Below are positions 54,658 to 63,672 of a stretch of 64,000 nucleotides of DNA, one piece after another; the first letter of the stretch is position 1; each line of letters begins with the position of its first letter. The DNA is taken from contig NZ_BBQM01000012.1 in assembly GCF_000876015.1 (NCBI RefSeq), positions 248,001-312,000 on the forward strand, read 5' to 3'. Made by a program: the position numbers and the translations under genes. The notes under the pieces are model-generated. The model was not told the DNA's origin. It saw only the letters and a list, made by a program, of their open reading frames with translations, and did no database searches. Source of the stretch: Cupriavidus basilensis (GTDB taxonomy: Bacteria; Pseudomonadota; Gammaproteobacteria; Burkholderiales; Burkholderiaceae).

Positions 54658-55842
54658 ATGCCAACTAACCAACCCTTATCCGGCTACACGATCGTCGAGA
54701 TCGGCCACAGCGTAGCCGCGCCTTATACGGGGCTTATCCTCGCCAACCTCGGCGCCACCGTCATCAAGGTGGAGAACCCCGGCTCCGGCGACCATGCGCG
54801 CGGCTGGGGGCCGCCGTTCTTCGACGAGGCCGGCCCGCACTTCGTCGCCATGAACCGCAACAAGCGCAGCGCCGCCATCGACCTGGCCGACGAGACGCAG
54901 CGCCAGGCGCTGCGGCGCCTGATCCTGGAAGAGGCGGACGGCGTGATCTGCAACCTGCGCGCCGGCGTGGCCGACCAGTTCGGCGTGGGCCCGGCGTCGC
55001 TGCTGGAAGAGAATCCCGCGCTGGTCTATTGCGAGATCGGCGCGTTCGGCAGCGGCGGCCCGATGTCGCACAAGCCCGGCTACGATCCGCTGATGCAGGC
55101 CTACGGCGGCATGATGAGCATCACCGGCGAGAGCGCCGAGCGCCCGCCGATCCGCGTCGGCGTGTCGATCATCGACATGGGCGCGGGCCTGTGGGGCGCG
55201 GTCGGCATGCTGTCCGCGCTGCTCGAGCGCGAGCGCACCGGCCTCGGCGGCCTGGTCGAGACCTCGCTGTTCGAAACCGCGCTGGCCTGGACCACGGTGC
55301 CGGTCACGCGCGCGCTGATGAAAGGCGGCCCGCAGCTGCCGCAGGGTTCGGGCGCCGCCGGCATCGTGCCTTACCAGGCGTTCCGCACCCAGGACGGCTG
55401 GCTGGTGATCGGCGCCGGCAACGACAAGCTGTTCGCCAAGCTGGTCGGCGCGCTGGACCTGCCCGCGCTGGCCGAGGACGAACGCTTCCGCACCAACCGC
55501 GGCCGCGTGCAGAACAAGGATGCGCTGATCCCCGCGCTCGAGGCGCGCGCGATCACGCACACCAACGCCAGCCTCGGCGCGCTGCTGGACGCCCACGGCG
55601 TGCCGAACGCGCCGGTGCAGACCATCGAGCAGATCGTCGACGACCCGCAGACGCAGGCGCTCGGCATGATCCAGGAAGGCCCGGCGGGCTCCATGCCCAC
55701 GGTCGGCCTGCCGCTGCGCTTCGACGGCAAGCGCAGCGCCTACCGCAGCGCCGCGCCGCGGCTCGGCGCCCATACCGGCGAGGTGCTGGACGCGCCCGCC
55801 GGCGACCAAGACAAAGACAAGGACCGCGAGGATCGCGCATGA
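54658..55842 (+). CDS. Class III (CaiB/BaiF) CoA-transferase
   Basis: 394 residues from ATG 54658. LSGYTIVEIGHSVAAPYTGLILANLGATVIKVENP, NRNKRSAAIDLADE, and the region of the catalytic aspartate VGVSIIDMGAGLWGAVGML. Unlike the frc-like gene it has no CoA-lid GGGQ motif close by, so it likely uses a different acid. It overlaps the next crotonase gene by 4 bp (ATGA). Its C-terminus ends in a charged run DQDKDKDREDRA. First gene of the second catabolic operon. Confidence 0.9.
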   Translation: MPTNQPLSGYTIVEIGHSVAAPYTGLILANLGATVIKVENPGSGDHARGWGPPFFDEAGPHFVAMNRNKRSAAIDLADETQRQALRRLILEEADGVICNLRAGVADQFGVGPASLLEENPALVYCEIGAFGSGGPMSHKPGYDPLMQAYGGMMSITGESAERPPIRVGVSIIDMGAGLWGAVGMLSALLERERTGLGGLVETSLFETALAWTTVPVTRALMKGGPQLPQGSGAAGIVPYQAFRTQDGWLVIGAGNDKLFAKLVGALDLPALAEDERFRTNRGRVQNKDALIPALEARAITHTNASLGALLDAHGVPNAPVQTIEQIVDDPQTQALGMIQEGPAGSMPTVGLPLRFDGKRSAYRSAAPRLGAHTGEVLDAPAGDQDKDKDREDRA

Positions 55843-56642
55843 CCGGAACCCACGAATCCTACGAAACCATCGAGACCACGCTGACCGAGAACGGCACGCT
55901 GGTGGTCACGCTGAACCGCCCGCAGGCGAGCAACGCCACCAACACCCAGATGGGGCGCGAGATGCGCGACATGTGGGCGCGCGTGGCCGCGCCCGGCAGC
56001 GGCGTGCATTGCGTCATCCTGACCGGCGCCGGCCGCACCTTCAGCGCCGGCGGCGACCTCAAGGAACGCAACGGCATGAGCAACGAGCAGTGGCAGCAGC
56101 AGCACGCCATCTTCGAAGCCAGCCGGCGCGGCCTGATCGAATGCCCGGTGCCGGTCATCGCGGCGGTCAACGGCCCGGCCTACGCGGGCGGCTGCGAGAC
56201 CGTGCTGGCCTGCGACTTCGCCTACGCCGTGCGCTCGGCGCGCTTCGCGCTGACCGAGGTCACGCTCGGCATCATGCCCGGTTCGGGCGGCACGCAGTAC
56301 CTGCCGCGCGTGGTCGGCCAGCCCAGGGCGATGGAGATCATCCTGACCGGGCTGCCGTTCTCGGCCGAGCAGGCGCGCGAGTGGGGCATGGTCAACGCAT
56401 TGTTCGACGATGCGCAGTCCATGCTGGACGCCGCGCTGGCGACGGCCGCGCGCATCGCGCAGAACGCGCCGCTGTCGATCCGCCAGGCCAAGAAATCGAT
56501 CCGCACCGGCCTGCAGCTCGACATCCGCAGCGCGTTGCAGTTCGAGGTCGAAGCCTACAATCGGCTGGTCGGCACCGAGGACCGGCGCGAAGGCGTGCGG
56601 GCGTTCCAGGAGAAGCGCAAGCCCGTGTTCACGGGGCGCTGA
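55839..56642 (+). CDS. Enoyl-CoA hydratase
   Basis: 267 residues from ATG 55839. Crotonase with VILTGAGRTFSAGGDLKER and GPAYAGGCETVLACDFAYA oxyanion loops and both catalytic glutamates in place (TEVTLGIMPGSGGTQ and RAMEIILTG), unlike the 28359 gene, so it should hydrate. It is coupled to the preceding CoA-transferase and followed by the acyl-CoA dehydrogenase, which gives a beta-oxidation-like order: activation, oxidation, hydration. Ends EKRKPVFTGR, typical of the family. Confidence 0.92.
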   Translation: MTGTHESYETIETTLTENGTLVVTLNRPQASNATNTQMGREMRDMWARVAAPGSGVHCVILTGAGRTFSAGGDLKERNGMSNEQWQQQHAIFEASRRGLIECPVPVIAAVNGPAYAGGCETVLACDFAYAVRSARFALTEVTLGIMPGSGGTQYLPRVVGQPRAMEIILTGLPFSAEQAREWGMVNALFDDAQSMLDAALATAARIAQNAPLSIRQAKKSIRTGLQLDIRSALQFEVEAYNRLVGTEDRREGVRAFQEKRKPVFTGR

Positions 56643-56721
56643 GCCGCGCGGGCCCGCGCGCGAGCCGGGCCGCGGCAAGACAGACACAGAGTTGGCCAGA
56701 GAGACAGAGAGAGACAACACG

Positions 56722-57915
56722 ATGCAAGACGTACAGCCGAATCACGATGCCGTCACGCTGGAGCTTGGCGAGGACTACAAGGAAATCCGCGAAGCCGTGC
56801 GCCGCGTGTGCGCCGATTTCCCCGACACCTACTGGCGCGAGATCGACGACGCCGAGGCGTACCCGACCGCGTTCATCGACGCGCTCACGGAAGCCGGCTT
56901 CCTGGCCGCGCTGATCCCCGAGGAATACGGCGGCACCGGCATGCCGCTGCGCGCGGCCGCGGTCATCATGGAAGAGATCTGCGCCGCCGGCTGCCACGCC
57001 GCGGCCGGCCACGCGCAGATGTACATCATGGGCACCATCCTGCGCCACGGCAGCGCCGAGCAGAAGCGCAAGTACCTGCCGCAGATCGCCGCCGGCAAGC
57101 TGCGCCTGCAGGCCTTCGGCGTGACCGAGCCGACCACCGGCTCCGACACCACGCAGCTCAAGACGCGCGCCACGCGCACGGCCAACGGCTACGTGCTCAA
57201 CGGCCAGAAGGTGTGGACCTCGCGCGCTCTGCACTCGGACCTGATGCTGGTGCTGGCGCGCACCACGCCGGCCAGCGAGGTCAAGAACAAGGTGGACGGC
57301 ATCTCCACGTTCCTGATCGACATCCGCACCTCGCTCGGCAAGGGCCTCGACATCCGCCCGATCCCGACGATGGTCAACCACCACGCCACCGAGGTGTTCT
57401 TCCAGGACCTGGAGATCCCGGCCGACAGCCTGGTCGGCGAGGAAGGCAAGGGCTTCCGCTACATCCTCGACGGCATGAACGCGGAGCGCATGATCACCGC
57501 CGCCGAGGCGCTCGGCTCCACGCGCTGGTTCGTGCGCACCGCCACCGCCTACGCCAGCGAGCGCAAGGTGTTCAACCGCCCGATCGGCGCCAACCAGGGG
57601 ATCCAGTTCCCGATCGCGCAGGCGCACATCCAGTCCGAGGCGGCCGACCTGATGATCCGCCGCGCCACCGCGCTGTTCGAGGCCGGGCTGCCGTGCGGCT
57701 CGGAGGCCAACATGGCGCGCTACCTCGCCGCGGAAGCGCTGTGGAACGCCGCCGAGGCGTGCATGCAGACCCACGGCGGCTTCGGCTTCGCGCGCGAGTA
57801 CAACATCGAGCGCAAGTGGCGCGAGGCGCGCCTGGCGCGGATCGCGCCGGTCTCGACCAACCTGATCCTGGCCAACGTCGCCCAGCACGTGCTCGGGCTG
57901 CCGCGGTCGTATTGA
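56722..57915 (+). CDS. Acyl-CoA dehydrogenase
   Basis: 397 residues from ATG 56722. FAD-binding and catalytic blocks: FGVTEPTTGSDTTQLKTRATR, KVWTSRALHSDLML, GFRYILDGMNAERMITAAEALG, QGIQFPIAQAHIQ and THGGFGFAREYNIERKWREARLARIAPVS. It introduces the alpha-beta double bond. The glutamate base is not identified with certainty; the THGGFGFAREYNIERK block is like isovaleryl/short-chain branched types. Third gene of the operon, 79 bp after the crotonase. Confidence 0.9.
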   Translation: MQDVQPNHDAVTLELGEDYKEIREAVRRVCADFPDTYWREIDDAEAYPTAFIDALTEAGFLAALIPEEYGGTGMPLRAAAVIMEEICAAGCHAAAGHAQMYIMGTILRHGSAEQKRKYLPQIAAGKLRLQAFGVTEPTTGSDTTQLKTRATRTANGYVLNGQKVWTSRALHSDLMLVLARTTPASEVKNKVDGISTFLIDIRTSLGKGLDIRPIPTMVNHHATEVFFQDLEIPADSLVGEEGKGFRYILDGMNAERMITAAEALGSTRWFVRTATAYASERKVFNRPIGANQGIQFPIAQAHIQSEAADLMIRRATALFEAGLPCGSEANMARYLAAEALWNAAEACMQTHGGFGFAREYNIERKWREARLARIAPVSTNLILANVAQHVLGLPRSY

Positions 57916-57992
57916 CACGGCGACGCCGCGCCGGCCGGCGGCCGGCGCGGGAGCCGCAAGAGCAAAACCAAGCCAGGAACGGGGACACAGAC

Positions 57993-58766
57993 ATGGCAGC
58001 GCCTGGGAACCAGGACAAGAAAAAACCGGACGGCACCGGATCGTTCAGCCGCTCGCTCGAGGTGCTGGAGCTGTTCTCGATCGAGCAGCGCCCGCTGACC
58101 GTGGGCACCGTGGCGGCGCGGCTCGGCTATCCGCAGTCGAGCACCTCGGTGCTGCTCAACCAGCTCGCGCAGCGCGGCTACCTGACGCACCAGCGGGCCG
58201 ACCGGACCTATTTCCCGACCGCGCGCGTGATGTTCCTCGGCATGTGGATGCAGCACCATTTCCGGCATGGCGAGAACCTCGGGCGCATGGTCGAGGCGGT
58301 GGCCGCGGCCACCGGGCGCATCGTGCGGCTGGGCATGCAGAACGGCCTGCAGGTGCAGTACGTGCGCACCGAGGCCGGGCGCCCGGTCAACCTGGACCTG
58401 CTGCCGGGCCAGCTGCGGCCGCTGTGCCGCTCGGCGGTGGGCAAGACGCTGCTGATTCCCAAGACGCGCGACGAGGTGCAGCGGCTGGTGCGCCATATCA
58501 ACGCGGTGGAGACCGATTATGAGGAACCTGTCGATTTCGAGGCGCTGTGGGCCGAGCTGGAAACCAGCCGGCGCACCGGTTTCGCCGAGAGCGTGGACGG
58601 CGTGCTGCGCGGCAATTCCGCGGTGGCGATGCTGATTCCGTCGCAGGGCTGGGACGTGCCCCTGGCCATCAGCGTGGTGCTGCCCACCAGCAAGCTGGAG
58701 GCGCTGCGCGGGCCGACGCTGGCGGCGATGCACGACGCGATCCGCCGCTTCCTGTTCGGCAACTGA
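57993..58766 (+). CDS. IclR-family transcriptional regulator
   Basis: 257 residues from ATG 57993. Winged helix at the N-terminus: SFSRSLEVLELFSIEQRPLTV and LGYPQSSTSVLLNQLAQRGYL; then the IclR effector domain with GRIVRLGMQNGLQVQYVRTEAG and LCRSAVGKTLL. It closes the CoA-transferase / crotonase / dehydrogenase run and precedes the Bug receptor, which suggests that it governs one of them. An 11-bp tandem repeat directly follows the gene. Confidence 0.9.
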   Translation: MAAPGNQDKKKPDGTGSFSRSLEVLELFSIEQRPLTVGTVAARLGYPQSSTSVLLNQLAQRGYLTHQRADRTYFPTARVMFLGMWMQHHFRHGENLGRMVEAVAAATGRIVRLGMQNGLQVQYVRTEAGRPVNLDLLPGQLRPLCRSAVGKTLLIPKTRDEVQRLVRHINAVETDYEEPVDFEALWAELETSRRTGFAESVDGVLRGNSAVAMLIPSQGWDVPLAISVVLPTSKLEALRGPTLAAMHDAIRRFLFGN

Positions 58767-58783
58767 GCGATAGCGGGGCGGCA

Positions 58784-58832
58784 CCCGAGCGATATCCGGG
58801 CCATACCCGAGCGATACCCGAGCGATACCCGA
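58784..58832 (+). repeat. 11-bp tandem repeat, 4.4 copies
   Basis: CCCGAGCGATA at 58784, a degenerate copy TCCGGGCCATA at 58795, two exact copies at 58806 and 58817, and CCCGA at 58828. One unit is one helical turn. It lies 17 bp after iclR and 140 bp before the Bug start, so it could be an IclR binding array or simple repeat growth. Confidence 0.65.
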
Positions 58833-58972
58833 TTTTCCCCGGCCTCCGGCCGGTTTTCCCGATCCCGCCGTGCGGACAGCGATGCCCGCGCCGGCCACCC
58901 CTTTGTCTTGCCGCTTGCAAGGGCCGTGTCGTCGGAAGCTGAAGAAGCGGCATTAATGGAAGGAGACATCTC

Positions 58973-59971
58973 ATGAAACGCATGCACCTGAACCGGGCCC
59001 TTGGCCTCCTGCGGGCCGGCCTCGCCATCGGCGTGGCGCTGCTCGCGCTGCCGGGCGCGGCCAGCGCGCAGGGCGGAGGCTATCCGCGCCAGCCGATCCG
59101 GCTGGTGGTGCCCTATCCGCCGGGCGGCGGCGCGGACTCGCTGGCGCGCCTGGTCGCCGCCAAGGTGGGCGAGAACCTGGGCCAGACCATCATCATCGAC
59201 AACCGCCCCGGCGCCAACACCTCGCTGGCCACCGAGATCGTGGCGCGCCAGCCGGCCGACGGCTACACGCTGCTCTACGTGGCCAGCTCGTTCGCCATCA
59301 ACCCCAGCCTCTACAAGCTGAACTACTCGACCGAGAAGAACTTCACGCCGGTGGCGTTCGTGGCGCGCGTGCCGCTGATCGTGCTGGCCAACAACGCCTA
59401 TCCGGTGCGCAACGTGCGCGACATGATCGCCGCGGCCAAGGCCAAGCCCGGCGCCGTGACGTTCGCCTCCTACGGCGCCGGCAGCCCCGCGCACCTGGCC
59501 GGCGAGCTGTTCGAGCAGATGACCAACACCGCGATGCTGCACGTGCCCTACAAGGGCAGCTCGCCGGCGCTGACCGACCTCATGGCCGGGCAGGTCAACC
59601 TGGCCTTCAGCAGCATCGAGCCCGCGCTGCAGCTGCTGCGCGCCGAGAAGGTGCGCCCGATCGCGGTGACGACCGCCAAGCGCATCCAGGCGCTGCCCGA
59701 CGTGCCGACCATCGCCGAGTCCGGCGTGACCGGCTTCGAGGCGATCGGCTGGAACGGCATCGTGGCGCCGGCCGGCACGCCGCGCGACATCGTCAAACAG
59801 CTCAACGCGGCGGTCAACACCGCGCTGCAGTCGCCGGACCTGAAGGAGAAGTTCGGCACGCAGGGCGTGGAGATCGACCCCAAGACGCCCGAGGCGTTCG
59901 GCGCCATGATCCGCAGCGAGAGCGCGAAGTGGGCGGCCGTGGTGAAGAAGGCCGACGTCAAGCTCGACTGA
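58973..59971 (+). CDS. Bug-family solute-binding protein
   Basis: 332 residues from ATG 58973, with AAGGAG upstream. Signal peptide ends PGAASA-QGGG; mature part YPRQPIRLVVPYPPGGGADS, IIIDNRPGANTSLATE and PADGYTLLYVASS. Family receptor for a carboxylate; the nearby genes (CoA-transferase operon, MmgE/PrpD, FAH) suggest that it delivers their substrate. Stop is 14 bp before the MmgE start. No TctAB in the window. Confidence 0.9.
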   Translation: MKRMHLNRALGLLRAGLAIGVALLALPGAASAQGGGYPRQPIRLVVPYPPGGGADSLARLVAAKVGENLGQTIIIDNRPGANTSLATEIVARQPADGYTLLYVASSFAINPSLYKLNYSTEKNFTPVAFVARVPLIVLANNAYPVRNVRDMIAAAKAKPGAVTFASYGAGSPAHLAGELFEQMTNTAMLHVPYKGSSPALTDLMAGQVNLAFSSIEPALQLLRAEKVRPIAVTTAKRIQALPDVPTIAESGVTGFEAIGWNGIVAPAGTPRDIVKQLNAAVNTALQSPDLKEKFGTQGVEIDPKTPEAFGAMIRSESAKWAAVVKKADVKLD

Positions 59972-59985
59972 GGCGGGGAGCCATC

Positions 59986-61392
59986 ATGGCATTGACGCTC
60001 GAACTCGGCGAATTCGTCGCCGGCGTGGCCGCGCGCGGCGCGCCGGCCACCGCGCACGCGGTGGCCAAGACCGGCTTCATCGACAGCATCGCCACCATGA
60101 TCGCGGGCCGCGGCGAGGACGCGGTGCGCACCGCGTTCGGCGCGCTCGCGCCGCTGCCGGACGGGCCCGCGCGGCTGTGGTTCGGCGCCACGCGCACCGG
60201 CGCCGCCGAGGCCGCGCTGCTCAACGGCATGGCCGCCCACGCGCTGGACTTCGACGACGTATCGCTGCGCGGCCACCCGAGCGCGGTGCTGGTGCCGGCC
60301 ATCGTGGCGCTGGCGCAGCAGCGCGACGCCTCGGGCCGGGCCATGCTGGACGCCTACGTGGCCGGTTTCGAAGCCTGGGGCGAACTGGTCGACCGCGAAT
60401 CCGGCATCCACCACATGAAGGGCTGGCACCCGACCGGCGTGTTCGGCGCGGTCGGCGCGGCCGCCGCGTGCGCGTGCCTGATGGGGCTGGACGCGCGCCA
60501 GGCCAGCCACGCGCTGGGGCTGGCCGCGTCGCAGAGCGCGGGGCTGATGTCCAACTTCGGCTCGATGGCCAAGCCGTTCCATGCCGGGCGCGCGGCGCAG
60601 GCCGGCGTGCTGTCGGCGCGGCTGGCCGCGGCCGGCTTCACCGCCTCGCCCGACGCGCTGGAGCATCCGCAGGGTTTCCTGGCGGCGATTTCCCCGGCCG
60701 GCGACGTCGACCGAGAAAGCCCGGCCGACACGCTCGGACGGCAATGGCGCATCGAGGCGCGCGGCCTCAACCTCAAGAAATACCCGACCTGCTACTACAC
60801 CCACCGCGCCATCGACGCGCTGCTGGCCCTGCTCGCGCGCGCGCCGCTAGACCCAGCCGAGGTGGCGAGCGTCGACGTGACCATGAGCCGCGAGCACGCC
60901 ACCGTGCTGCGCAACCACCGTCCCGCCGACGCGCTGGCGGCGAAGTTCAGCATCGAGTTCGCCGTGGCCTCGGCGCTGGTGGCGGGCAAGGTCGGCATGG
61001 CGCAGCTCGACGACGATTTCGTGCGCAGCGCGCCCGTGCAGGCGCTGTTCGGGCGCGTGCACGTGTCGTTCGCCAGCGCCTACGACCCCGACACGCCCGG
61101 CGCCGCCTTCGCCGACCAGGTGGTGGTGCGCATGCGCGACGGCGCCGTGCACGCCAGCGAGCCGGTCCACCACGCGCTCGGCCACGCGCGGCGCCCGCTG
61201 CCGCCGGCCATGCTGCGCGAGAAATTCCTCGACTGCCTGCAGGCGGGCGGAGCCGGGGAGGGCGGGGAGGCCTTGTTCGACCAGTTGCTGTCGCTAGAGC
61301 GGCAATCCGCCAACGGCCTGCAGGTCCTGAGCGGACTTGCCGGCCCCGGCACCCACCACCACACATCAACGGAGCATCCATGCGGTTCCTGA
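59986..61392 (+). CDS. MmgE/PrpD family protein
   Basis: 468 residues from ATG 59986, with GGGGAG upstream. Helical MmgE/PrpD fold: [69 protein letters not shown], and YPTCYYTHRAIDAL. Members dehydrate 2-methylcitrate, epimerise or isomerise tricarboxylates without an iron-sulfur cluster. The last 13 bp overlap the FAH gene. The pairing with a Bug receptor supports a di- or tricarboxylic acid as substrate. Confidence 0.9.
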   Translation: MALTLELGEFVAGVAARGAPATAHAVAKTGFIDSIATMIAGRGEDAVRTAFGALAPLPDGPARLWFGATRTGAAEAALLNGMAAHALDFDDVSLRGHPSAVLVPAIVALAQQRDASGRAMLDAYVAGFEAWGELVDRESGIHHMKGWHPTGVFGAVGAAAACACLMGLDARQASHALGLAASQSAGLMSNFGSMAKPFHAGRAAQAGVLSARLAAAGFTASPDALEHPQGFLAAISPAGDVDRESPADTLGRQWRIEARGLNLKKYPTCYYTHRAIDALLALLARAPLDPAEVASVDVTMSREHATVLRNHRPADALAAKFSIEFAVASALVAGKVGMAQLDDDFVRSAPVQALFGRVHVSFASAYDPDTPGAAFADQVVVRMRDGAVHASEPVHHALGHARRPLPPAMLREKFLDCLQAGGAGEGGEALFDQLLSLERQSANGLQVLSGLAGPGTHHHTSTEHPCGS

Positions 61393-62237
61393 GCTTCACC
61401 CGCGGCGCGGCCGCGGGCTTCGGCGCGCTCGCCGGCGACGGCGTCATCGACCTTTCCGCCCGCCTCGGCGGCCTCGACTTCGGCGAGGCGCTGCGCGTGC
61501 ACGGCGCCGACGCGCTGCGCGACCTCGCCGCGCGCCACGCCGCCGACTTCCCGCTGGCCGGCGCCGACGGCATCGGCGCCTACCGCCCGGTGGTGGCCGA
61601 TCCGCGCCAGATCTTCTGCGTCGGCCTCAACTACCACGAGCACCGCGTCGAGGCGGGCCGCGCCGAGACCGCGTTCCCGACCATCTTCCTGCGCCTGGCC
61701 GGCTCGCAGACCGGGCACGGCCAGCCGCTGGTGATCCCGCGCGAAAGCGAGCGCTTCGACTACGAAGGCGAGATCGCCATCGTGATCGGGCGCGGCGGGC
61801 GGCGCATCGCGCCCGGGCAGGCGTTCTCGCACATCCTCGGCTTCTCCTGCTACAACGATGGCTCGCTGCGCGACTGGCAGGCCCACACCACGCAGTGGGC
61901 GCCGGGCAAGAACTTCCCCGACACCGGCGCGTTCGGCCCGTGGCTGGCCGATACCGACGAGATCCGCGAAGGCGACGTGCTGACGCTGGAGACGCGCATC
62001 AACGGCGAGGTGCTGCAGCAGGCGGACACCAGCATGCTGATCTTCGCGATCCCGGAGATCATCGCCTATGTGTCGAGCTTCACCGCGCTGCTGCCCGGCG
62101 ACGTGATCGTCACCGGCACGCCCGGCGGCGTCGGCTTCAAGCGCCAGCCGCCGCGCTTCATGCGCGCGGGCGACGTGGTCGAGGTCGAGGTCGGTGGCAT
62201 CGGCACGCTGTCCAACCCGGTGCGCCAGGAAGCGTGA
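61380..62237 (+). CDS. FAH family hydrolase
   Basis: 285 residues from ATG 61380. Two-domain FAH protein: N-terminal MRFLSFTRGAAAGFGALAGD and QIFCVGLNYHEHRVEAGR, then the metal site YEGEIAIVIGRGG and GFSCYNDGSLRDWQ, and ending VIVTGTPGGVGFKRQPP. Resembles 2-keto-4-pentenoate hydratase / fumarylpyruvate hydrolase-like members. It is coupled at both ends: overlaps MmgE by 13 bp and the small His-rich gene by 4 bp (GTGA). Confidence 0.9.
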   Translation: MRFLSFTRGAAAGFGALAGDGVIDLSARLGGLDFGEALRVHGADALRDLAARHAADFPLAGADGIGAYRPVVADPRQIFCVGLNYHEHRVEAGRAETAFPTIFLRLAGSQTGHGQPLVIPRESERFDYEGEIAIVIGRGGRRIAPGQAFSHILGFSCYNDGSLRDWQAHTTQWAPGKNFPDTGAFGPWLADTDEIREGDVLTLETRINGEVLQQADTSMLIFAIPEIIAYVSSFTALLPGDVIVTGTPGGVGFKRQPPRFMRAGDVVEVEVGGIGTLSNPVRQEA

Positions 62238-62617
62238 GCGGGCCGCGGGATTCGCTGGCCGCGGAGCTGGCCGCGCTGCGGCGCGAGGTGCGGGCGTCCG
62301 GCGCGCAGGCGTGGCGCGCCGCGCGTGCCGGGCATGGCGGCGGCGGTCATGGCGACCACGGCGACCACGGCGACCACGGCGACCACGGCGACCACGGCGC
62401 GGCGCTGTCGCGCGTGCTGGAAACCTGGATCGCCAACACCAACGCGCGCCAGAAGGTGGTGTGCTTTGCCTGCGCGGCCGAGTTCGGCGTGCTGCTCGAC
62501 GCCGCCTGCGAGCAGGAATGCATGCGCGTGGCGCGCGGCTCGTCCGCGCTCAACGCGCTGTTCTGGGCGGCCATGCGCCGCGTCGGCCGGATCCGGCGGC
62601 GGCGCCCGCCGCGCTGA
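62234..62617 (+). CDS. Small unknown protein with a His-rich repeat and CxxC
   Basis: 127 residues from GTG 62234, which overlaps the FAH stop. Layout: a helical start (residues 8-30), a GDH repeat of five copies (about 40-55), then a conserved-looking part ALSRVLETWIANTNARQKVVC with CFAC and a second pair CEQEC, ending in a basic tail RRIRRRRPPR. The histidines and four cysteines suggest metal binding. I do not recognise a family. The coupling to the FAH gene makes it a likely member of the same pathway. Confidence 0.65.
   Translation: MSGPRDSLAAELAALRREVRASGAQAWRAARAGHGGGGHGDHGDHGDHGDHGDHGAALSRVLETWIANTNARQKVVCFACAAEFGVLLDAACEQECMRVARGSSALNALFWAAMRRVGRIRRRRPPR
62351..62395 (+). repeat. 9-bp coding tandem repeat GGCGACCAC x5
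   Basis: Five exact copies encode the GDH repeat of the preceding entry. Exact identity at third positions points to recent slippage growth. Confidence 0.8.
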
Positions 62618-62620
62618 ATT

Positions 62621-62641
62621 GCCGCCGGCGCGGCCGGCGGC
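62621..62641. terminator. Hairpin between convergent genes
   Basis: GCCGCCGGC, GCG, GCCGGCGGC: a perfect 9-bp stem with a 3-base loop between the His-rich gene and the HpxZ-like gene. Likely bidirectional terminator, without T-run. Confidence 0.5.
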
Positions 62642-62650
62642 GGAGCGCCT

Positions 62651-63109
62651 CTAGCGGTCCATCCAGCTGACGTGCGCGGCCACCACGCGCCAGCCCTGCG
62701 CCTGCCGCACCCAGGTCTGGGTCTGCCGCCCCACGCGCGCCTCGCCGTCGCGGCGGAAGGTCTGGCTGGCGGTGGCGAACGCGCTGCCGAAGGTGGTGAT
62801 ATGGCGGGACAGCACCTCGCGCGCCAGCCCGGCGGCCGGGCGCGCCGCGCGGAACGCCTCGATCTCGGCGTAGCCGACCAGGTTTTCCCCGGCGCCGTAG
62901 CGCAGGGTGCGCGGGTCGTGCCAGAACCACTGGCCGAGCGCGCCGAGGTCGTTGCCGACCAGCGCGCGCTCATAGGCTTCTACGGCCTCGGCGACCTCCG
63001 CCATCACGGCGGGGTCGTCGACGCGCATCGGCGCGCGCCGCGACGCGCGCGCCCGGGGGGCCGCGGGCGCCATGCGGCGCCCGTTCTTCTTCGATGGTCT
63101 CTTTTGCAT
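62651..63109 (-). CDS. HpxZ/AtzH-like NTF2-fold protein
   Basis: 152 residues if read from ATG 63109; starts at 63073 and 63028 are also possible, and the domain proper begins at MRVDDPAVMAEVAEAV near 63028. The remaining pattern, YERALVGNDLGALGQWFWHD, RYGAGENLVGYAEIEAFRA and ITTFGSAFATASQTFRRDG, matches the HpxZ (oxalurate catabolism) / AtzH group. These small proteins pair with amidases. No amidase lies beside it here, so its role is open. The leader is Arg/Ala/Lys-rich. Confidence 0.75.
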   Translation of the reverse strand: MQKRPSKKNGRRMAPAAPRARASRRAPMRVDDPAVMAEVAEAVEAYERALVGNDLGALGQWFWHDPRTLRYGAGENLVGYAEIEAFRAARPAAGLAREVLSRHITTFGSAFATASQTFRRDGEARVGRQTQTWVRQAQGWRVVAAHVSWMDR

Positions 63110-63672
63110 GATTTCCGGGAAACCGGCTGTGGAAGGTGCTGGCATACAGCACGGTCCGTACCAGCCGTGCTGCCGGGGCGGCGGCGCGCGCGGTGCCGGC
63201 TCGCCGTTTGCGCGGGGACGTTCCCGCCCGGGCCGCCGGCGCGCGGCCTGCGTGGCGCCTTGCGCGTGTTTCCGCGCCGTCCGGCGCGCTTTGACGACTT
63301 TCGGCGGCTTTCGGCGCTTCCCGGACGCCCCGCCAACGCCCCTTTCATTCGGCTTTCACGCGCCCGGCGACCCGCCAGCAGGGCGGCACGGAGCCATTTC
63401 GCCATTTACGTGGCATACCACTCAATTCACCAAAACGACGCCATCCGCACAGGCGCAGTGCGCGCGCCGGCGCGCCCAATCCACCTTGGTGCCGGCGGCG
63501 CGCGGCGGCGGCGCGCCGCGCGGGGGCGCCGGCCAGCCGCCGCGCGAATCCGGCCAAGGGTTGGCGGGCGGCAGGGGGTGCGCGGGGGGATGCCCGGCAC
63601 GGTATTTGCGGTACACCACGCATTCCCGCGATTACCACCCCCGCACCAACCTACTAAAGCGGAGCGACAAGC
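63110..63672. other. Intergenic region before the last ABC binding-protein gene
   Basis: About 560 bp with no credible gene. It has a perfect 8-bp dyad, CAGCACGG (63147-63154) and CCGTGCTG (63165-63172), in the divergent promoter region, likely an operator. The rest is very GC-rich; many open frames are by-products of composition. Confidence 0.5.

Noticed and set aside
62351..62395. Short tandem repeats as a CRISPR-like array
   Set aside because: The units are 9 bp, contiguous, without spacers, and code for a GDH repeat in a coupled gene.
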